From: an uncultured Draconibacterium sp.
Lineage (GTDB): Bacteria; Bacteroidota; Bacteroidia; Bacteroidales; Prolixibacteraceae
Reading direction: 5' to 3'
DNA: 64,000 nucleotides
Assembly: GCF_963675585.1 (NCBI RefSeq)
Contig: NZ_OY776411.1
Span: 253,001 to 317,000, forward strand
Positions 27,419 to 36,452 of the stretch are shown piece after piece. Within the stretch, counting starts at the first letter, position 1. The number at the start of each line of letters is the position of its first letter. The notes below the pieces were generated by a model. That model did not search any database. It saw nothing but the letters and a program-made list of their open reading frames with translations, and was not told the DNA's origin. The translations under genes were made by a program, and so were the position numbers.

Positions 27419-30400
27419 TTATTTAAGACCGTTAGAAGTTATCAATTCCGGATTAGACGCATTTTTATCGCTAATCATCTGAACCTTTTCATATAGGTTT
27501 TTTACCTGCTCTTTCAAATTTTCGATTTCAGTATTTCCGGGTAATGTTTGAGTAAGTCTGACTTTTAACTCATTGTTTTCGGTTTCCAGTATTTTTATTT
27601 TTGAATTCATTTCCTTCATAGCCTCCACCAATACCGCAACCATTTGCGAATAATTGAGGGTTTTAAAACCATCTTCTTTTGTTTTTACGAATTCAGGGTA
27701 CACCAGTTCTACTTCCTGTGCTATCATTCCTATCTGAGCATCTGTCTTTGTCCCATCAGTTTTCCAATAATACGAGACGCCTCGGAGTTTTTCAAGATTT
27801 GATAAAGCATTTGAAAGTGGATTAATATCCTTTTTTAACCGTACATCAGAACTTTGACTCAGAGTGCCGGATATGGTGATATTCCCGCTGTAACCGTCTA
27901 AAGTTATTTTAGATTCATCATTCTTGCACAAATCCATTGATCCCCAGGAATCGGTTTCATCGGCGCCTGCACTTATACTAGCCGCAATATAAAACCAACC
28001 ACTACCATCCGGTTTATCCGTAAACAAATTCAAAACTGCTAAATCATGATTTTCCCACGACTGGCTTCCCATTTGAATGTTGGGAGAGTTATCTCCCCAT
28101 AGGTACATTTCCGAACTTGAACCATTTTCATTTTCATTAAGCGAAATACTTGCTTTTTCTATACCCACATTTGTTGGGCTAAGTGTTCCGTTGGTTCCTG
28201 AGTTTGTATTAAAACTAATAGAATTGGGGTTCAGGTTCATAGTTGATTCATTTTCAGACCACATATTTATAAAGCCTTCCTGAGCTGTATTCACATCGGG
28301 AGCAACAGAAATTTCCATTCCCCGGAAATCATTCTGACCATTTAAATTTATCATTGGCAGGTCTGTACTTTCCCAGCTGCGCGTGCTAAACTCTATATTG
28401 TTCGAGTTTGATCCCCTTAAATTTAAATAGCCTGCCCATCCATTTCCAGAATCATTGTTAATGGAAATACTTGCCAGATCGTTCCAGGTATTATCTATAT
28501 CCCTGAGTATTACACTTCGTGGTTCAATAGCAATCATTTTTCCTTCATGGGAACTCATTTCCATGAAACCCCATTCATTTTCACCATCTGATTCGTTTCG
28601 TAAAGAAACAATTTGCTCACCAGTGCTTTTGTCAATGGTCAGTCCTCCGCTTCCTAACCATGTCCGTCGATTGGTCTTATCCATTAAATGAATGTATCCG
28701 GCTTCTGGATAATTTGAATCGAGGGAAAGCTCAATAGCTGTAAAGTCTTCGGTTCCCTGCATCCATACAAATGGGATATTTGCATCTTCCCAATTACGTG
28801 CACCAATTTCAATGTTGTTTGAACCTGGCCCCCTAAGATTCATAGTTCCCCATTCGTTTTCCTGATCGTCATAATTAACTGACACTGAAATTCGTGTTTC
28901 ATTATTTGCTCCGTTCATATTAAAAAAAGGTCTATCAGGACTATCCCAGTGACCACCGGTTTCCAAATTAGTAGTACTTGGGCCACTTGTATTTAAATAA
29001 CCAAAGTTTCCATTTTCATTCGATTCGGTTCGCATCCCGACGCCTTCAACACCCAATCCGGATTCAGGGCTTAAATAAAGGTTTTTTCCACTTTCCGACA
29101 TCAGATTCAAATAACCAAACTGCTGCTCTGCTTCGTTGTGCCCCATTGAAAGTTCTATTCCATAGAAACTGTTTTCTCCATACATATGAATTACGGGTAG
29201 ATCGGGACTACCTTCCCACGAACGACTACCCAGTGATAGATTATCACTGGTGGCTCCATGTAAATCCAGTGTTCCCCATTCGTTTTCCTGATCGTCGTAA
29301 TCAACCGATAAGCCAATCCGCTTTTCATCGCTAGCTCCGTTCAGATTCAGATATGGCCTGTCTCGTGAATCCCAGTGAGCACCTGCTTCAATATTCATTG
29401 TAGTAGGTCCTAAAAGATTAAAAAAACCAGCCCAACCGGCCTCTGAATCGTTGTTTATACTCATACTCGCCAAATCACGCCAGGTATTATCAAAATCGGT
29501 TAAAGCTACTAACCGGGATTCAATATTAGCCATTTTCTTTTCGTACGTTGTAAGTTCTATTTTCCCCCATTCATTCCCCTGTCCATCATCTTCCAATTTT
29601 ATAGATGCCAGGCGCTCACCATCAGGGCTGTGCATATTGATACTTCGGGCTCCCAACCATGTTGAATTACCACTTCGTTGCGAAAGATTGATGTAACCGG
29701 TTTCTTGTTCGTCATTATCCAATGAAATATCAATTGCATGAAAATTACCATTGCCGTCATCAGTTCCAAACATATGAAAATACGGCAAATCTCCGTTTCC
29801 TTCCCAATATTTTCCGCCCATAGAAAGGTTTAATGTATTCTCTCCTGATATCTGAATATGTCCAACTTTGGTACTATCGTTAGGCTCTTCAAACAAACTA
29901 ACTTTTTCAATACCAATTCTTTCCGGGCTCAAGTTAAGGTTCTTACCATTTTCAGACATCAAATTGATGTAACCAAACTGATTTTCATCTCCATCCACAG
30001 AAACTGAAATTTCCATAGCATGAAAGTTGTCTTTTCCATGTAAATTCATCAGTGGAAGGTTGGCATCTTCCCAATCGCGTGTACCCAAATAAAAATTAGA
30101 TGATTGCGGCCCGTTTATATTGAAATATCCTGCATTTCCTAATTCATTTCGGTTCTCAACATTTATGGAAGCTCCTTCTATTCCCACACTGTCGATGGTA
30201 TTAAAATTTATTCCTTTTGAATGCATGCTGGTTAAGTGTCCATCTAAAGAATACAGATTAATATAGGCAGACTCACTGTCGTTTTCGTCGACTGACATTT
30301 GTATTGCATCCTGATTCTGCGAACCAATAAGTTTAAACCACGGCAAATTCGGATCAATCCAATATTTAGCACAAAGCTCAATGTTTCGTGTATCTGGTCC

Positions 30401-31279
30401 ATTTAAATAAAACATAGCAGAAGGTCCGTTACCCAACCAATCATGAAAAAAGTATTTTGAAATTTCCATTCCATTCTTTTCAAGAGTATAAGCATCAGCT
30501 GTTACCCGGTTTAATTCTCCGGTATTGGAACGGAAACTAATTTCACCATACTCAACTGTATCCGATTTATTAATTTCCATTAATAATCCCTGGTAAATTT
30601 CGCCACTGCTAAAACCTAACACCGGACGTTTCCCTCCTTCATCTTCTTCCCAAAACTTAAAAGTATTATAAATCCACCCACCACCATCGCCTGTGAAACT
30701 GTTATATGAAAGTCCATCTGAAATAGCTCCTCCATTTGCTACATAAAAGTGCGATTTTACATCACCATTTGTATTATACAATGCCAAATCTCCTGAATTT
30801 CCCTCAAGCCCTGATGAAGAAAGACTTACATTCAAACTTCCGTTGTTTCCATATAATTTCAATTCCCCATTCTTGTTAACTGAATCATTTAAAGCATGCA
30901 TGCTTCCCACTACGTTTCCTTCTGAATTCCTAACAGAAACAGCGCTCCAGTCATAAGGAGATGACAGTGGTTTATATAAAGTTACTGACGATAAAGGCGT
31001 TCCGTCTACACTGATTGCCATTTCTTGTTCCTCAACGCCAAAAAACAAACTATCAGGGAGAGGATTGATGCTTCCCAAGACAATGAAATACAATCCCTCA
31101 GTAACCAAAACATCACTATGTGTTTCGCCCCACCCCAGGGAAGTTATTTCAAATTCAAAAGTACGTACCCCTTCAACAGGTGTCCCTAATTCAATTAATT
31201 TTCCCTGAAATGGAAGTTTTTGCCCCATAGAAATACAAGTCAAAAGAAGGGCAATTAACATTAAAAAATATTTTTTCAT
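27419..31279 (-). CDS. Giant fibre-like repeat protein with peptidase S74 intramolecular chaperone domain
   Basis: The 1286-residue protein starts with a signal peptide ending at S-M-G-Q. Residues about 290-1120 are a long series of imperfect repeats in which N-[IL]-x-[FILM]-x-x-x-x-W-[ED] is followed by L-P or R-P and then a short strand ending in G, with N-E-W-G and E-x-G-Y-[IL]-[HN]-L elements between. This suggests an elongated beta structure. At about 1141 comes S-S-D-V-R-L-K-K-D-I, the S74 self-cleavage motif (Ser1144, Lys1149), followed by Q-I-G-M-I-A-Q-E-V and a C-terminal coiled coil. S74 domains trimerise and trim phage tail spikes and some bacterial surface fibres. No phage genes are nearby, so a cell-surface fibre or adhesin is likely. 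Confidence 0.85.
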   Translation of the reverse strand: MKKYFLMLIALLLTCISMGQKLPFQGKLIELGTPVEGVRTFEFEITSLGWGETHSDVLVTEGLYFIVLGSINPLPDSLFFGVEEQEMAISVDGTPLSSVTLYKPLSSPYDWSAVSVRNSEGNVVGSMHALNDSVNKNGELKLYGNNGSLNVSLSSSGLEGNSGDLALYNTNGDVKSHFYVANGGAISDGLSYNSFTGDGGGWIYNTFKFWEEDEGGKRPVLGFSSGEIYQGLLMEINKSDTVEYGEISFRSNTGELNRVTADAYTLEKNGMEISKYFFHDWLGNGPSAMFYLNGPDTRNIELCAKYWIDPNLPWFKLIGSQNQDAIQMSVDENDSESAYINLYSLDGHLTSMHSKGINFNTIDSVGIEGASINVENRNELGNAGYFNINGPQSSNFYLGTRDWEDANLPLMNLHGKDNFHAMEISVSVDGDENQFGYINLMSENGKNLNLSPERIGIEKVSLFEEPNDSTKVGHIQISGENTLNLSMGGKYWEGNGDLPYFHMFGTDDGNGNFHAIDISLDNDEQETGYINLSQRSGNSTWLGARSINMHSPDGERLASIKLEDDGQGNEWGKIELTTYEKKMANIESRLVALTDFDNTWRDLASMSINNDSEAGWAGFFNLLGPTTMNIEAGAHWDSRDRPYLNLNGASDEKRIGLSVDYDDQENEWGTLDLHGATSDNLSLGSRSWEGSPDLPVIHMYGENSFYGIELSMGHNEAEQQFGYLNLMSESGKNLYLSPESGLGVEGVGMRTESNENGNFGYLNTSGPSTTNLETGGHWDSPDRPFFNMNGANNETRISVSVNYDDQENEWGTMNLRGPGSNNIEIGARNWEDANIPFVWMQGTEDFTAIELSLDSNYPEAGYIHLMDKTNRRTWLGSGGLTIDKSTGEQIVSLRNESDGENEWGFMEMSSHEGKMIAIEPRSVILRDIDNTWNDLASISINNDSGNGWAGYLNLRGSNSNNIEFSTRSWESTDLPMINLNGQNDFRGMEISVAPDVNTAQEGFINMWSENESTMNLNPNSISFNTNSGTNGTLSPTNVGIEKASISLNENENGSSSEMYLWGDNSPNIQMGSQSWENHDLAVLNLFTDKPDGSGWFYIAASISAGADETDSWGSMDLCKNDESKITLDGYSGNITISGTLSQSSDVRLKKDINPLSNALSNLEKLRGVSYYWKTDGTKTDAQIGMIAQEVELVYPEFVKTKEDGFKTLNYSQMVAVLVEAMKEMNSKIKILETENNELKVRLTQTLPGNTEIENLKEQVKNLYEKVQMISDKNASNPELITSNGLK

Positions 31280-31845
31280 GGAATAAGTGTTAAGTTAGAT
31301 TCTGATTTTCCATAAAGTTACTAGCTTATATTGTACAAGTAAATACTACATTTTGAGTATTTGATTTTATAAAAGAACACCGGGATAGCAACCTTCAACA
31401 CTAAAGAAAATTCTTAAAATTGACTATCCCCGTGGAAGAACCAAGGGGCATTGCGCCAACTCTATTTCAGCCAGAAAGCTGAATCCCGAGTTTTCGTTTT
31501 TCACCCCTCTGGCAGTCTTTCGACTGATATCTTCCCTGACTTTTAGGGGAGAATATAAGGGAATTCCGTTCCAAGCCAGAAGGAATTATTTCATTAAATA
31601 CCTTTTAAAGTATTCAGAAGTTTAAGAAATGGAAATGCTCAAAAACACACGAAATCTATCAGTTAACAGCTTTTAAAAAACTAAAAATCATTAACTTTAA
31701 CCCTACTGATAATCAACAACAAATCAGCACATCACAAAAAATGATGCAAACATATGTTTTGACATCTATTACAAGAAAGCAAAGGATGTATCACTTTCCC
31801 CATGCTTTGACAAAAAAACCCAATTAACAGACTTAAAATCAGCTC
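31280..31845. other. 566-bp divergent region between the fibre gene and the second PAS-LuxR gene
   Basis: It contains the operator palindrome at 31341-31362, the shorter variant at 31596-31615, and a patch at 31430-31580 with small hairpins: TTCAGC/GCTGAA at 31466-31483, CAGTC/GACTG at 31513-31526, and an enclosing CCCCT/AGGGG pair. The patch looks like a degenerate intergenic repeat. No gene is seen. Confidence 0.5.
31341..31362. promoter_or_regulatory. 22-bp palindromic operator upstream of the fibre operon
   Basis: AAATACT (31341-31347) and AGTATTT (31356-31362) flank an 8-bp centre. The total length and the outer AAATAC/GTATTT match the palindrome at 24895-24916. It lies 61 bp upstream of the fibre ATG. 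A related but shorter site, AAATAC-N8-GTATTC, is at 31596-31615. Confidence 0.55.
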
Positions 31846-32652
31846 ATGAAAAAAAAACAGAATAGCCCATTTAAAACCATCGATTTGCATGTTAACGAGG
31901 TAATAAACACTTGGCAAACTACCAATAACATAAAAAAATCTGTCAACAAAGAAGTTTATGTAAATATGATTGAACAAGTTGCCGATTTATTTTCGGCAGG
32001 TTCATTTTATTACTTTATCCTGAATTTTGAAACTTTTACAATCGATTTTATAAGTGAAGGATTAAGCACAATGTTGGGTTATGATATGGAGCCATTCAAA
32101 ATACAAGAATTACTAACATTGATGCACCCTGAAGATCTTGCAAAAATGCCCAATAAAGAAAACCTGATAATTGATTTTCTTATGAATCGAGTATCCGAGG
32201 AAAATATTTCACAATACAAAGCGGTTTATCTGATGCGACTTAAACATGCCAATGGTCACTATAAAACAGTGTTGCACCAGTCGAGAGCCATTCTGGTATC
32301 AAAAGAGAAAGGGATACAAAAAAGCTTGTGTATTCACACCGATATTAGTTACCTCAACATTATCTCTGATCATCGGGTGACACTAATCAGTAGCACTCAA
32401 CCTTCATATTACTTCAATAAGAACGAGAGCGCCCCACAACTTATTGATACAGAAGATAAATTACTATTTACAAATAGGGAAATTGAAATACTCCTAAAAA
32501 TGGCACAAGGGAAGAATTTTCAAGTCATTGCAGACGAATTGTATATTTCTCCAAACACTGTTAATACACATAAAAGAAACATTCTTACAAAGGCAAATTG
32601 CAAGAACACAGCCGAATTAATGGCGAAATGCATTCGGGAAGGTGTTATTTAA
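31846..32652 (+). CDS. PAS-domain LuxR-type transcriptional regulator, copy 2
   Basis: The 268-residue paralogue of the regulator at 24957-25730 has the same plan: a PAS-like domain (about 35-175, with Q-V-A-D-L-F-S-A-G-S-F-Y-Y, M-H-P-E-D-L and H-T-D-I-S-Y-L) and the LuxR helix-turn-helix (about 205-266, with F-T-N-R-E-I-E-I-L, I-A-D-E-L-Y-I-S and N-T-V-N-T-H-K-R-N-I). Its 3' end overlaps the convergent nadD gene by 4 bp. It is divergent from the fibre operon, so it is the natural candidate for controlling it. Confidence 0.88.
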   Translation: MKKKQNSPFKTIDLHVNEVINTWQTTNNIKKSVNKEVYVNMIEQVADLFSAGSFYYFILNFETFTIDFISEGLSTMLGYDMEPFKIQELLTLMHPEDLAKMPNKENLIIDFLMNRVSEENISQYKAVYLMRLKHANGHYKTVLHQSRAILVSKEKGIQKSLCIHTDISYLNIISDHRVTLISSTQPSYYFNKNESAPQLIDTEDKLLFTNREIEILLKMAQGKNFQVIADELYISPNTVNTHKRNILTKANCKNTAELMAKCIREGVI

Positions 32653-33281
32653 GTTATCTTCCTATAAAAATTCATCTCCTCCAAATACTCCCACGATTTC
32701 TGAGGTAAAAAGTGTCGTACATCCTTTCCTTCGCGAATGGCCTTTCGTATAAACGAAGATGAGATTTCCATTAAAGGCGCTTGTTCCGCAACTGTAACAT
32801 TTTTTGAAATTTGCACTTTCGACCGATCAAATCCAGGCCGCGGATACACAATTACACCATAGTTTTCCAGAATTATTTTATAATTTTTCCATTTATGAAA
32901 ACTTTCCAGATTGTCGGATCCTATTAATATTTTAAAATGATAATCGGGATGTTGCTCTTTTAAATAAACCAGTGTATCAACGGTGTAACTTGGTTTAGGC
33001 AGATTAAACTCAATATTTGATGCACGCAACCTGTCGTCGCCTTCCACTGCACGATGTACCATTTCCAATCGCTGGTAATCGTTTAACAAATTTGCTTTTT
33101 GTTTGTGTGGATTTTGTGGTGAAACAACAAACCAAAGCTGATCGATGTCGGTATATTCAACCATGTAATTTGCAATGGCCAAATGCCCGATGTGAATTGG
33201 ATTATAACTTCCAAAGTACAAACCAACTTTTAGTTTTAGATTTGTTTTAGGGGCAAGAATGTCGGTTACAAGGTTGCTCAT
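32649..33281 (-). CDS. nadD: Nicotinate-nucleotide adenylyltransferase
   Basis: The 210-residue enzyme joins nicotinate mononucleotide and ATP to give deamido-NAD in NAD synthesis. The nucleotidyltransferase motif is G-S-Y-N-P-I-H-I-G-H (about residues 24-33, with the HxGH signature), and the C-terminal I-S-S-S-F-I-R motif is present. Translation could start a little later, near K-L-K-V-G-L-Y-F, but ATG 33281 is the visible start. It converges on the second LuxR gene with a 4-bp overlap. Genes gmk, yicC and mnmA follow upstream in the same direction. Confidence 0.93.
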   Translation of the reverse strand: MSNLVTDILAPKTNLKLKVGLYFGSYNPIHIGHLAIANYMVEYTDIDQLWFVVSPQNPHKQKANLLNDYQRLEMVHRAVEGDDRLRASNIEFNLPKPSYTVDTLVYLKEQHPDYHFKILIGSDNLESFHKWKNYKIILENYGVIVYPRPGFDRSKVQISKNVTVAEQAPLMEISSSFIRKAIREGKDVRHFLPQKSWEYLEEMNFYRKIT

Positions 33282-33376
33282 GAATGCAGAATTTCCAATA
33301 TCGAATGTTCATTAATCAATACCCAAATTTAATGCATTATTTGTGAGTTGGAAATTGAATATTGATTATTGGATAT

Positions 33377-33943
33377 TTAGCCGGCCAAGAACGTAGCAAT
33401 TATTTTCTCAGCTTCCGCAAATGCCACTTCCAGATTATCGTTAATCAGTACCACATCAAAATCTGCGGTAAAACTTAATTCGTGCTCGGCTTTGGCAATG
33501 CGCATTTGTATTTTTTCTTCGGTTTCTGTCGACCGGCCGGCTAATCGTTTACGCAATTCTTCCACTGATGGTGGCTGAACAAACACTGCCAGTGCCTCAT
33601 CGCCGTAATATTTTTTAATGTTTAAACCGCCCACAACATCAACATCAAAAATTACATTGTTCCCTTTTTCCCGGATACGCTCAACTTCACTTTTTAATGT
33701 TCCGTAGCTGGTACCTTTATACACTTCTTCCCACTCCAAAAATTCATCGTTAGCTACTTTTGCAAGAAACTCTTCACCAGACAAAAAATAATAATCTTTG
33801 CCATGAGTTTCGGTATGCCGTGCTTCGCGACTGGTGGCCGAAATTGAAAATTCGAGATTAAATCCCTTTGCTAAAAGATGTTTTACAATGGTAGTTTTTC
33901 CCGCTCCCGACGGGGCCGAAAATATGATCAGTTTTCCTTTCAT
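33377..33943 (-). CDS. gmk: Guanylate kinase
   Basis: The 188-residue enzyme phosphorylates GMP to GDP. The P-loop is A-P-S-G-A-G-K-T-T (residues 10-18), followed by the GMP-binding segment S-A-T-S-R-E-A-R, G-K-D-Y-Y-F-L, F-L-E-W-E-E-V-Y and Y-G-T-L. It is full length. It lies between nadD and yicC, all leftward, with gaps of 95 and 81 bp. Confidence 0.95.
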   Translation of the reverse strand: MKGKLIIFSAPSGAGKTTIVKHLLAKGFNLEFSISATSREARHTETHGKDYYFLSGEEFLAKVANDEFLEWEEVYKGTSYGTLKSEVERIREKGNNVIFDVDVVGGLNIKKYYGDEALAVFVQPPSVEELRKRLAGRSTETEEKIQMRIAKAEHELSFTADFDVVLINDNLEVAFAEAEKIIATFLAG

Positions 33944-34024
33944 GTTTTTAAGCTACAAGCTGCGAGCTTCAAGTCGCAAGCGTATATTGTAATTAACTTT
34001 GAACTCTAAACCCTGAACTCTGAA

Positions 34025-34900
34025 TTACAACACGTTCAACAACTGTTCCTTAACACGTTCCAGGTGGTCCTTCATTTGTACCACAATACGTTGTATTTCG
34101 GTATTGTTTGCTTTCGAGCCGATTGTATTTATTTCGCGACCTAATTCCTGTGAAATAAATCCCAGTTTTTTACCCGATGAACCTTTTTGTTTTACCGTTT
34201 CGAAAAAATACTCGCAATGATTTGCCAGACGTACTTTTTCTTCGTTAATATCCAGTTTCTCGAGATAAAAAATCAACTCCTGCTCAAAGCGATTTTCATC
34301 CACATTCACGTTCATTTTCAATGCTTCCAGATTGTCCATCAAACGTGTTTTTAAGGCTTCAATACGTAGCTTTTCAAAAGGTTCAACATCCTTTAACAGC
34401 TGACTAATTGCCTCCACGTTTCCAACAATGTCGGCTTCAAGTGCCTGGCCTTCTGTATTGCGAAAATCGTTAATATCATCCAATGCACTCAGAATATTGG
34501 TATAAATCGTTTCCCACTCCATTTCGTCAAGTGTTTCGTATTCGGTTTTTACCACATCGGGCAAACGCATTGATGCCTGCAAAGTAGACTGATCGACGGG
34601 CAGCCCCAAATCGCCACTAATTTTACTTAAGTGATTGTAATAGGCTTTTAAAATGGGTTCGTTTATTTTTGAGTTCGATTCATCGCCCAAATTTTCAACA
34701 TAAATGTTAAAATCAACTTTTCCTCGTATCAGCTTTTCAGAAAGTGCTTTCCTGATGATGATGTCTTTTTCACGATAAAGGGCAGGAGTTCGCGTATTTA
34801 TATCGATTTGTTTACTGTTCAGCGATTTTATTTCAATGGTAATTTTTTTATTGTTTACCTCGAATTCGGCTTTCCCAAAGCCGGTCATTGATTTTATCAT
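34025..34900 (-). CDS. YicC family protein
   Basis: The 291-residue protein begins M-I-K-S-M-T-G-F-G-K-A, the hallmark start of the YicC family, and ends in the conserved R-E-I-N-T-I-G-S-K-A-N, V-V-x-M-K-x-x-L-E and R-E-Q-L-x-N-V-L segments. YicC-like proteins have been described as RNA-active, with an endoribonuclease role in other bacteria. The frame could be read from a TTG at 34921, but a TACATTTG promoter element covers that codon, so ATG 34900 is the start. The gene is grouped with gmk. Confidence 0.9.
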   Translation of the reverse strand: MIKSMTGFGKAEFEVNNKKITIEIKSLNSKQIDINTRTPALYREKDIIIRKALSEKLIRGKVDFNIYVENLGDESNSKINEPILKAYYNHLSKISGDLGLPVDQSTLQASMRLPDVVKTEYETLDEMEWETIYTNILSALDDINDFRNTEGQALEADIVGNVEAISQLLKDVEPFEKLRIEALKTRLMDNLEALKMNVNVDENRFEQELIFYLEKLDINEEKVRLANHCEYFFETVKQKGSSGKKLGFISQELGREINTIGSKANNTEIQRIVVQMKDHLERVKEQLLNVL

Positions 34901-34918
34901 ATTGAAAAATATTTTGTG

Positions 34919-34926
34919 CAAATGTA
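34919..34926 (-). promoter_or_regulatory. Bacteroidota -7 element for yicC
   Basis: On the minus strand this reads TACATTTG followed by C, a full match to TAnnTTTGC. It is 18 bp upstream of ATG 34900 and overlaps the alternative TTG start, arguing against that start. Confidence 0.5.
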
Positions 34927-34931
34927 GTATA

Positions 34932-34962
34932 AAGTCCGAAGACAGAAGTCCGAAGACAGAAG
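34932..34962. repeat. Short tandem repeat, 14-bp unit twice
   Basis: AAGTCCGAAGACAG occurs at 34932-34945 and 34946-34959, followed by AAG. The sequence is near the end of mnmA and upstream of yicC. It resembles the degenerate CTTCCGTCTTCC stretch in front of argH. Confidence 0.6.
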
Positions 34963-34965
34963 TTT

Positions 34966-36144
34966 TTATGCTATTACACCCGAGCCGAATAGTTCATCCC
35001 CCAAATACCAGGCGGCAAACTGCCCCGACGTAATTCCACGTTGTTCATCGTTAAAAATAAACCACGCACCATCCTCTTTTACATGAATGGTTCCTTTTTC
35101 GAGTGGCTGCCGGTATCTGATCCGGATATCAAATTCGCGTTTCTCTCCCGGATTCATTTTTAAATCGTGACGAATCCAATGCATATTTTCGTTGGCAACA
35201 AACAAACCTTTTCGGTGTAATCCGGGATGATTGGCACCCTCGCCCACATAAATTATATTTCGTTTTACATCGGTTCCAATTACAAACAGAGGTTCTTTGT
35301 GACCGCCAATATTTAATCCTTTTCGTTGACCCACGGTATAAAAATGTGCGCCCTGGTGTTCGCCAATTACTTCACCGTTCCAGGGTTTGTAAGGAAACGG
35401 GAAACACAACTTTTTGTAGTTTTCTTCCGAAACCTCAAGCTGTTTTTTCCTTTCCATAAATTTTGCCGGAATTTCGATTACATTCCCCACCTTTGGCTCC
35501 AGTTGTTGCTGCAAAAATGTGGGTAAATCCACTTTGCCAACAAAGCATATTCCCTGCGAATCTTTTCGCTCGGCAGTTGGCAGGTTTTGCTCGCGTGCAA
35601 TTTCGCGAACCTCAGGTTTCAGCAATTCACCGATTGGAAACATGGCTTTTGAAAGCTGGCTCTGATTTAACTGACACAAAAAGTAACTTTGATCTTTGTT
35701 TGGATCTTTCCCGGCTAAAAGCTGATGGATGGTTTCTCCGTTTACTTCCACTTCGCTTTTCCGGCAATAATGACCGGTAGCCACAAAGTCGGCATCAAAT
35801 TTCATGGCTTCATCCAAAAATGTATCGAATTTAATTTCGCGGTTACAAAGCACATCCGGATTTGGCGTACGCCCGGCCTGGTATTCAGCAAACATATAAT
35901 CCACCACGCGTTTTTTGTAATCCTTGCTTAAATCAACAATATGAAAGGGTATGTCGAGTTTTTTAGCTACCATTTTGGCAATTAAAGCATCTTCTTCCCA
36001 GGTACAGGCACTGGTAATGTTTCCCACACGCTCGTGCCAGTTCACCATAAAAAGTGCAATTAAATCGTGCCCCTGCTCTTTTAACAAGTATGCCGCCACA
36101 CTTGAATCTACTCCTCCCGAAAGTCCAACTACTACCCTGCTCAT
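34966..36144 (-). CDS. mnmA: tRNA-specific 2-thiouridylase
   Basis: The 392-residue enzyme thiolates U34 of tRNAs for Lys, Glu and Gln. The PP-loop G-L-S-G-G-V-D-S-S is at the N-terminus, the first catalytic Cys in N-P-D-V-L-C-N (about residue 100) and the second in D-S-Q-G-I-C-F-V-G (about 200). The length is typical. It has a -7 element 20 bp upstream. A 14-bp tandem repeat separates it from yicC. Confidence 0.95.
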   Translation of the reverse strand: MSRVVVGLSGGVDSSVAAYLLKEQGHDLIALFMVNWHERVGNITSACTWEEDALIAKMVAKKLDIPFHIVDLSKDYKKRVVDYMFAEYQAGRTPNPDVLCNREIKFDTFLDEAMKFDADFVATGHYCRKSEVEVNGETIHQLLAGKDPNKDQSYFLCQLNQSQLSKAMFPIGELLKPEVREIAREQNLPTAERKDSQGICFVGKVDLPTFLQQQLEPKVGNVIEIPAKFMERKKQLEVSEENYKKLCFPFPYKPWNGEVIGEHQGAHFYTVGQRKGLNIGGHKEPLFVIGTDVKRNIIYVGEGANHPGLHRKGLFVANENMHWIRHDLKMNPGEKREFDIRIRYRQPLEKGTIHVKEDGAWFIFNDEQRGITSGQFAAWYLGDELFGSGVIA

Positions 36145-36163
36145 TTATACATTTTTAGGGCTG

Positions 36164-36171
36164 CAAAAATA
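36164..36171 (-). promoter_or_regulatory. Bacteroidota -7 element for mnmA
   Basis: On the minus strand this reads TATTTTTG followed by C, a full match to TAnnTTTGC, 20 bp before the mnmA ATG. Confidence 0.5.
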
Positions 36172-36391
36172 GCAAGTAAAAAGCGAATAGGCAAAATAAT
36201 GCGAAAAAGGAAAATTTCTGTAAAAAGATTGTAAGCTTTCAATTTAGAAATTACAGGAGTTAAAATCCCGCAACACTTCACCATTCCGGGCATAAAAGTT
36301 GTTAAAAGTGCGACAAATCGTAATCAAAAGAAAGGACCGGTACAGCCTATTTTACTGACAAAGAACAAGATAAATTGAATTTATATGCTTT

Positions 36392-36426
36392 TGTGATACT
36401 TCTGTGATAAACTCAAACTAACTTTC
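36392..36426 (+). promoter_or_regulatory. Direct-repeat operator and promoter of the two-component system
   Basis: TGTGAT occurs at 36392-36397 and 36403-36408, an 11-bp period. TAACTTTC, close to TAnnTTTG, starts at 36419, 16 bp after the start of the second repeat. The same layout is found at 38657-38691. Tandem half-sites at 11 bp are typical for OmpR/PhoB-family regulators, so self-activation is likely. Confidence 0.6.
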
Positions 36427-36452
36427 GCTTGTTGAAGAGTAAAAAGTACATC

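Noticed and set aside
27419-31279. Fibre gene as part of a prophage
   Set aside because: There is no capsid, portal, terminase, integrase or tail assembly gene nearby, and the protein has a signal peptide.
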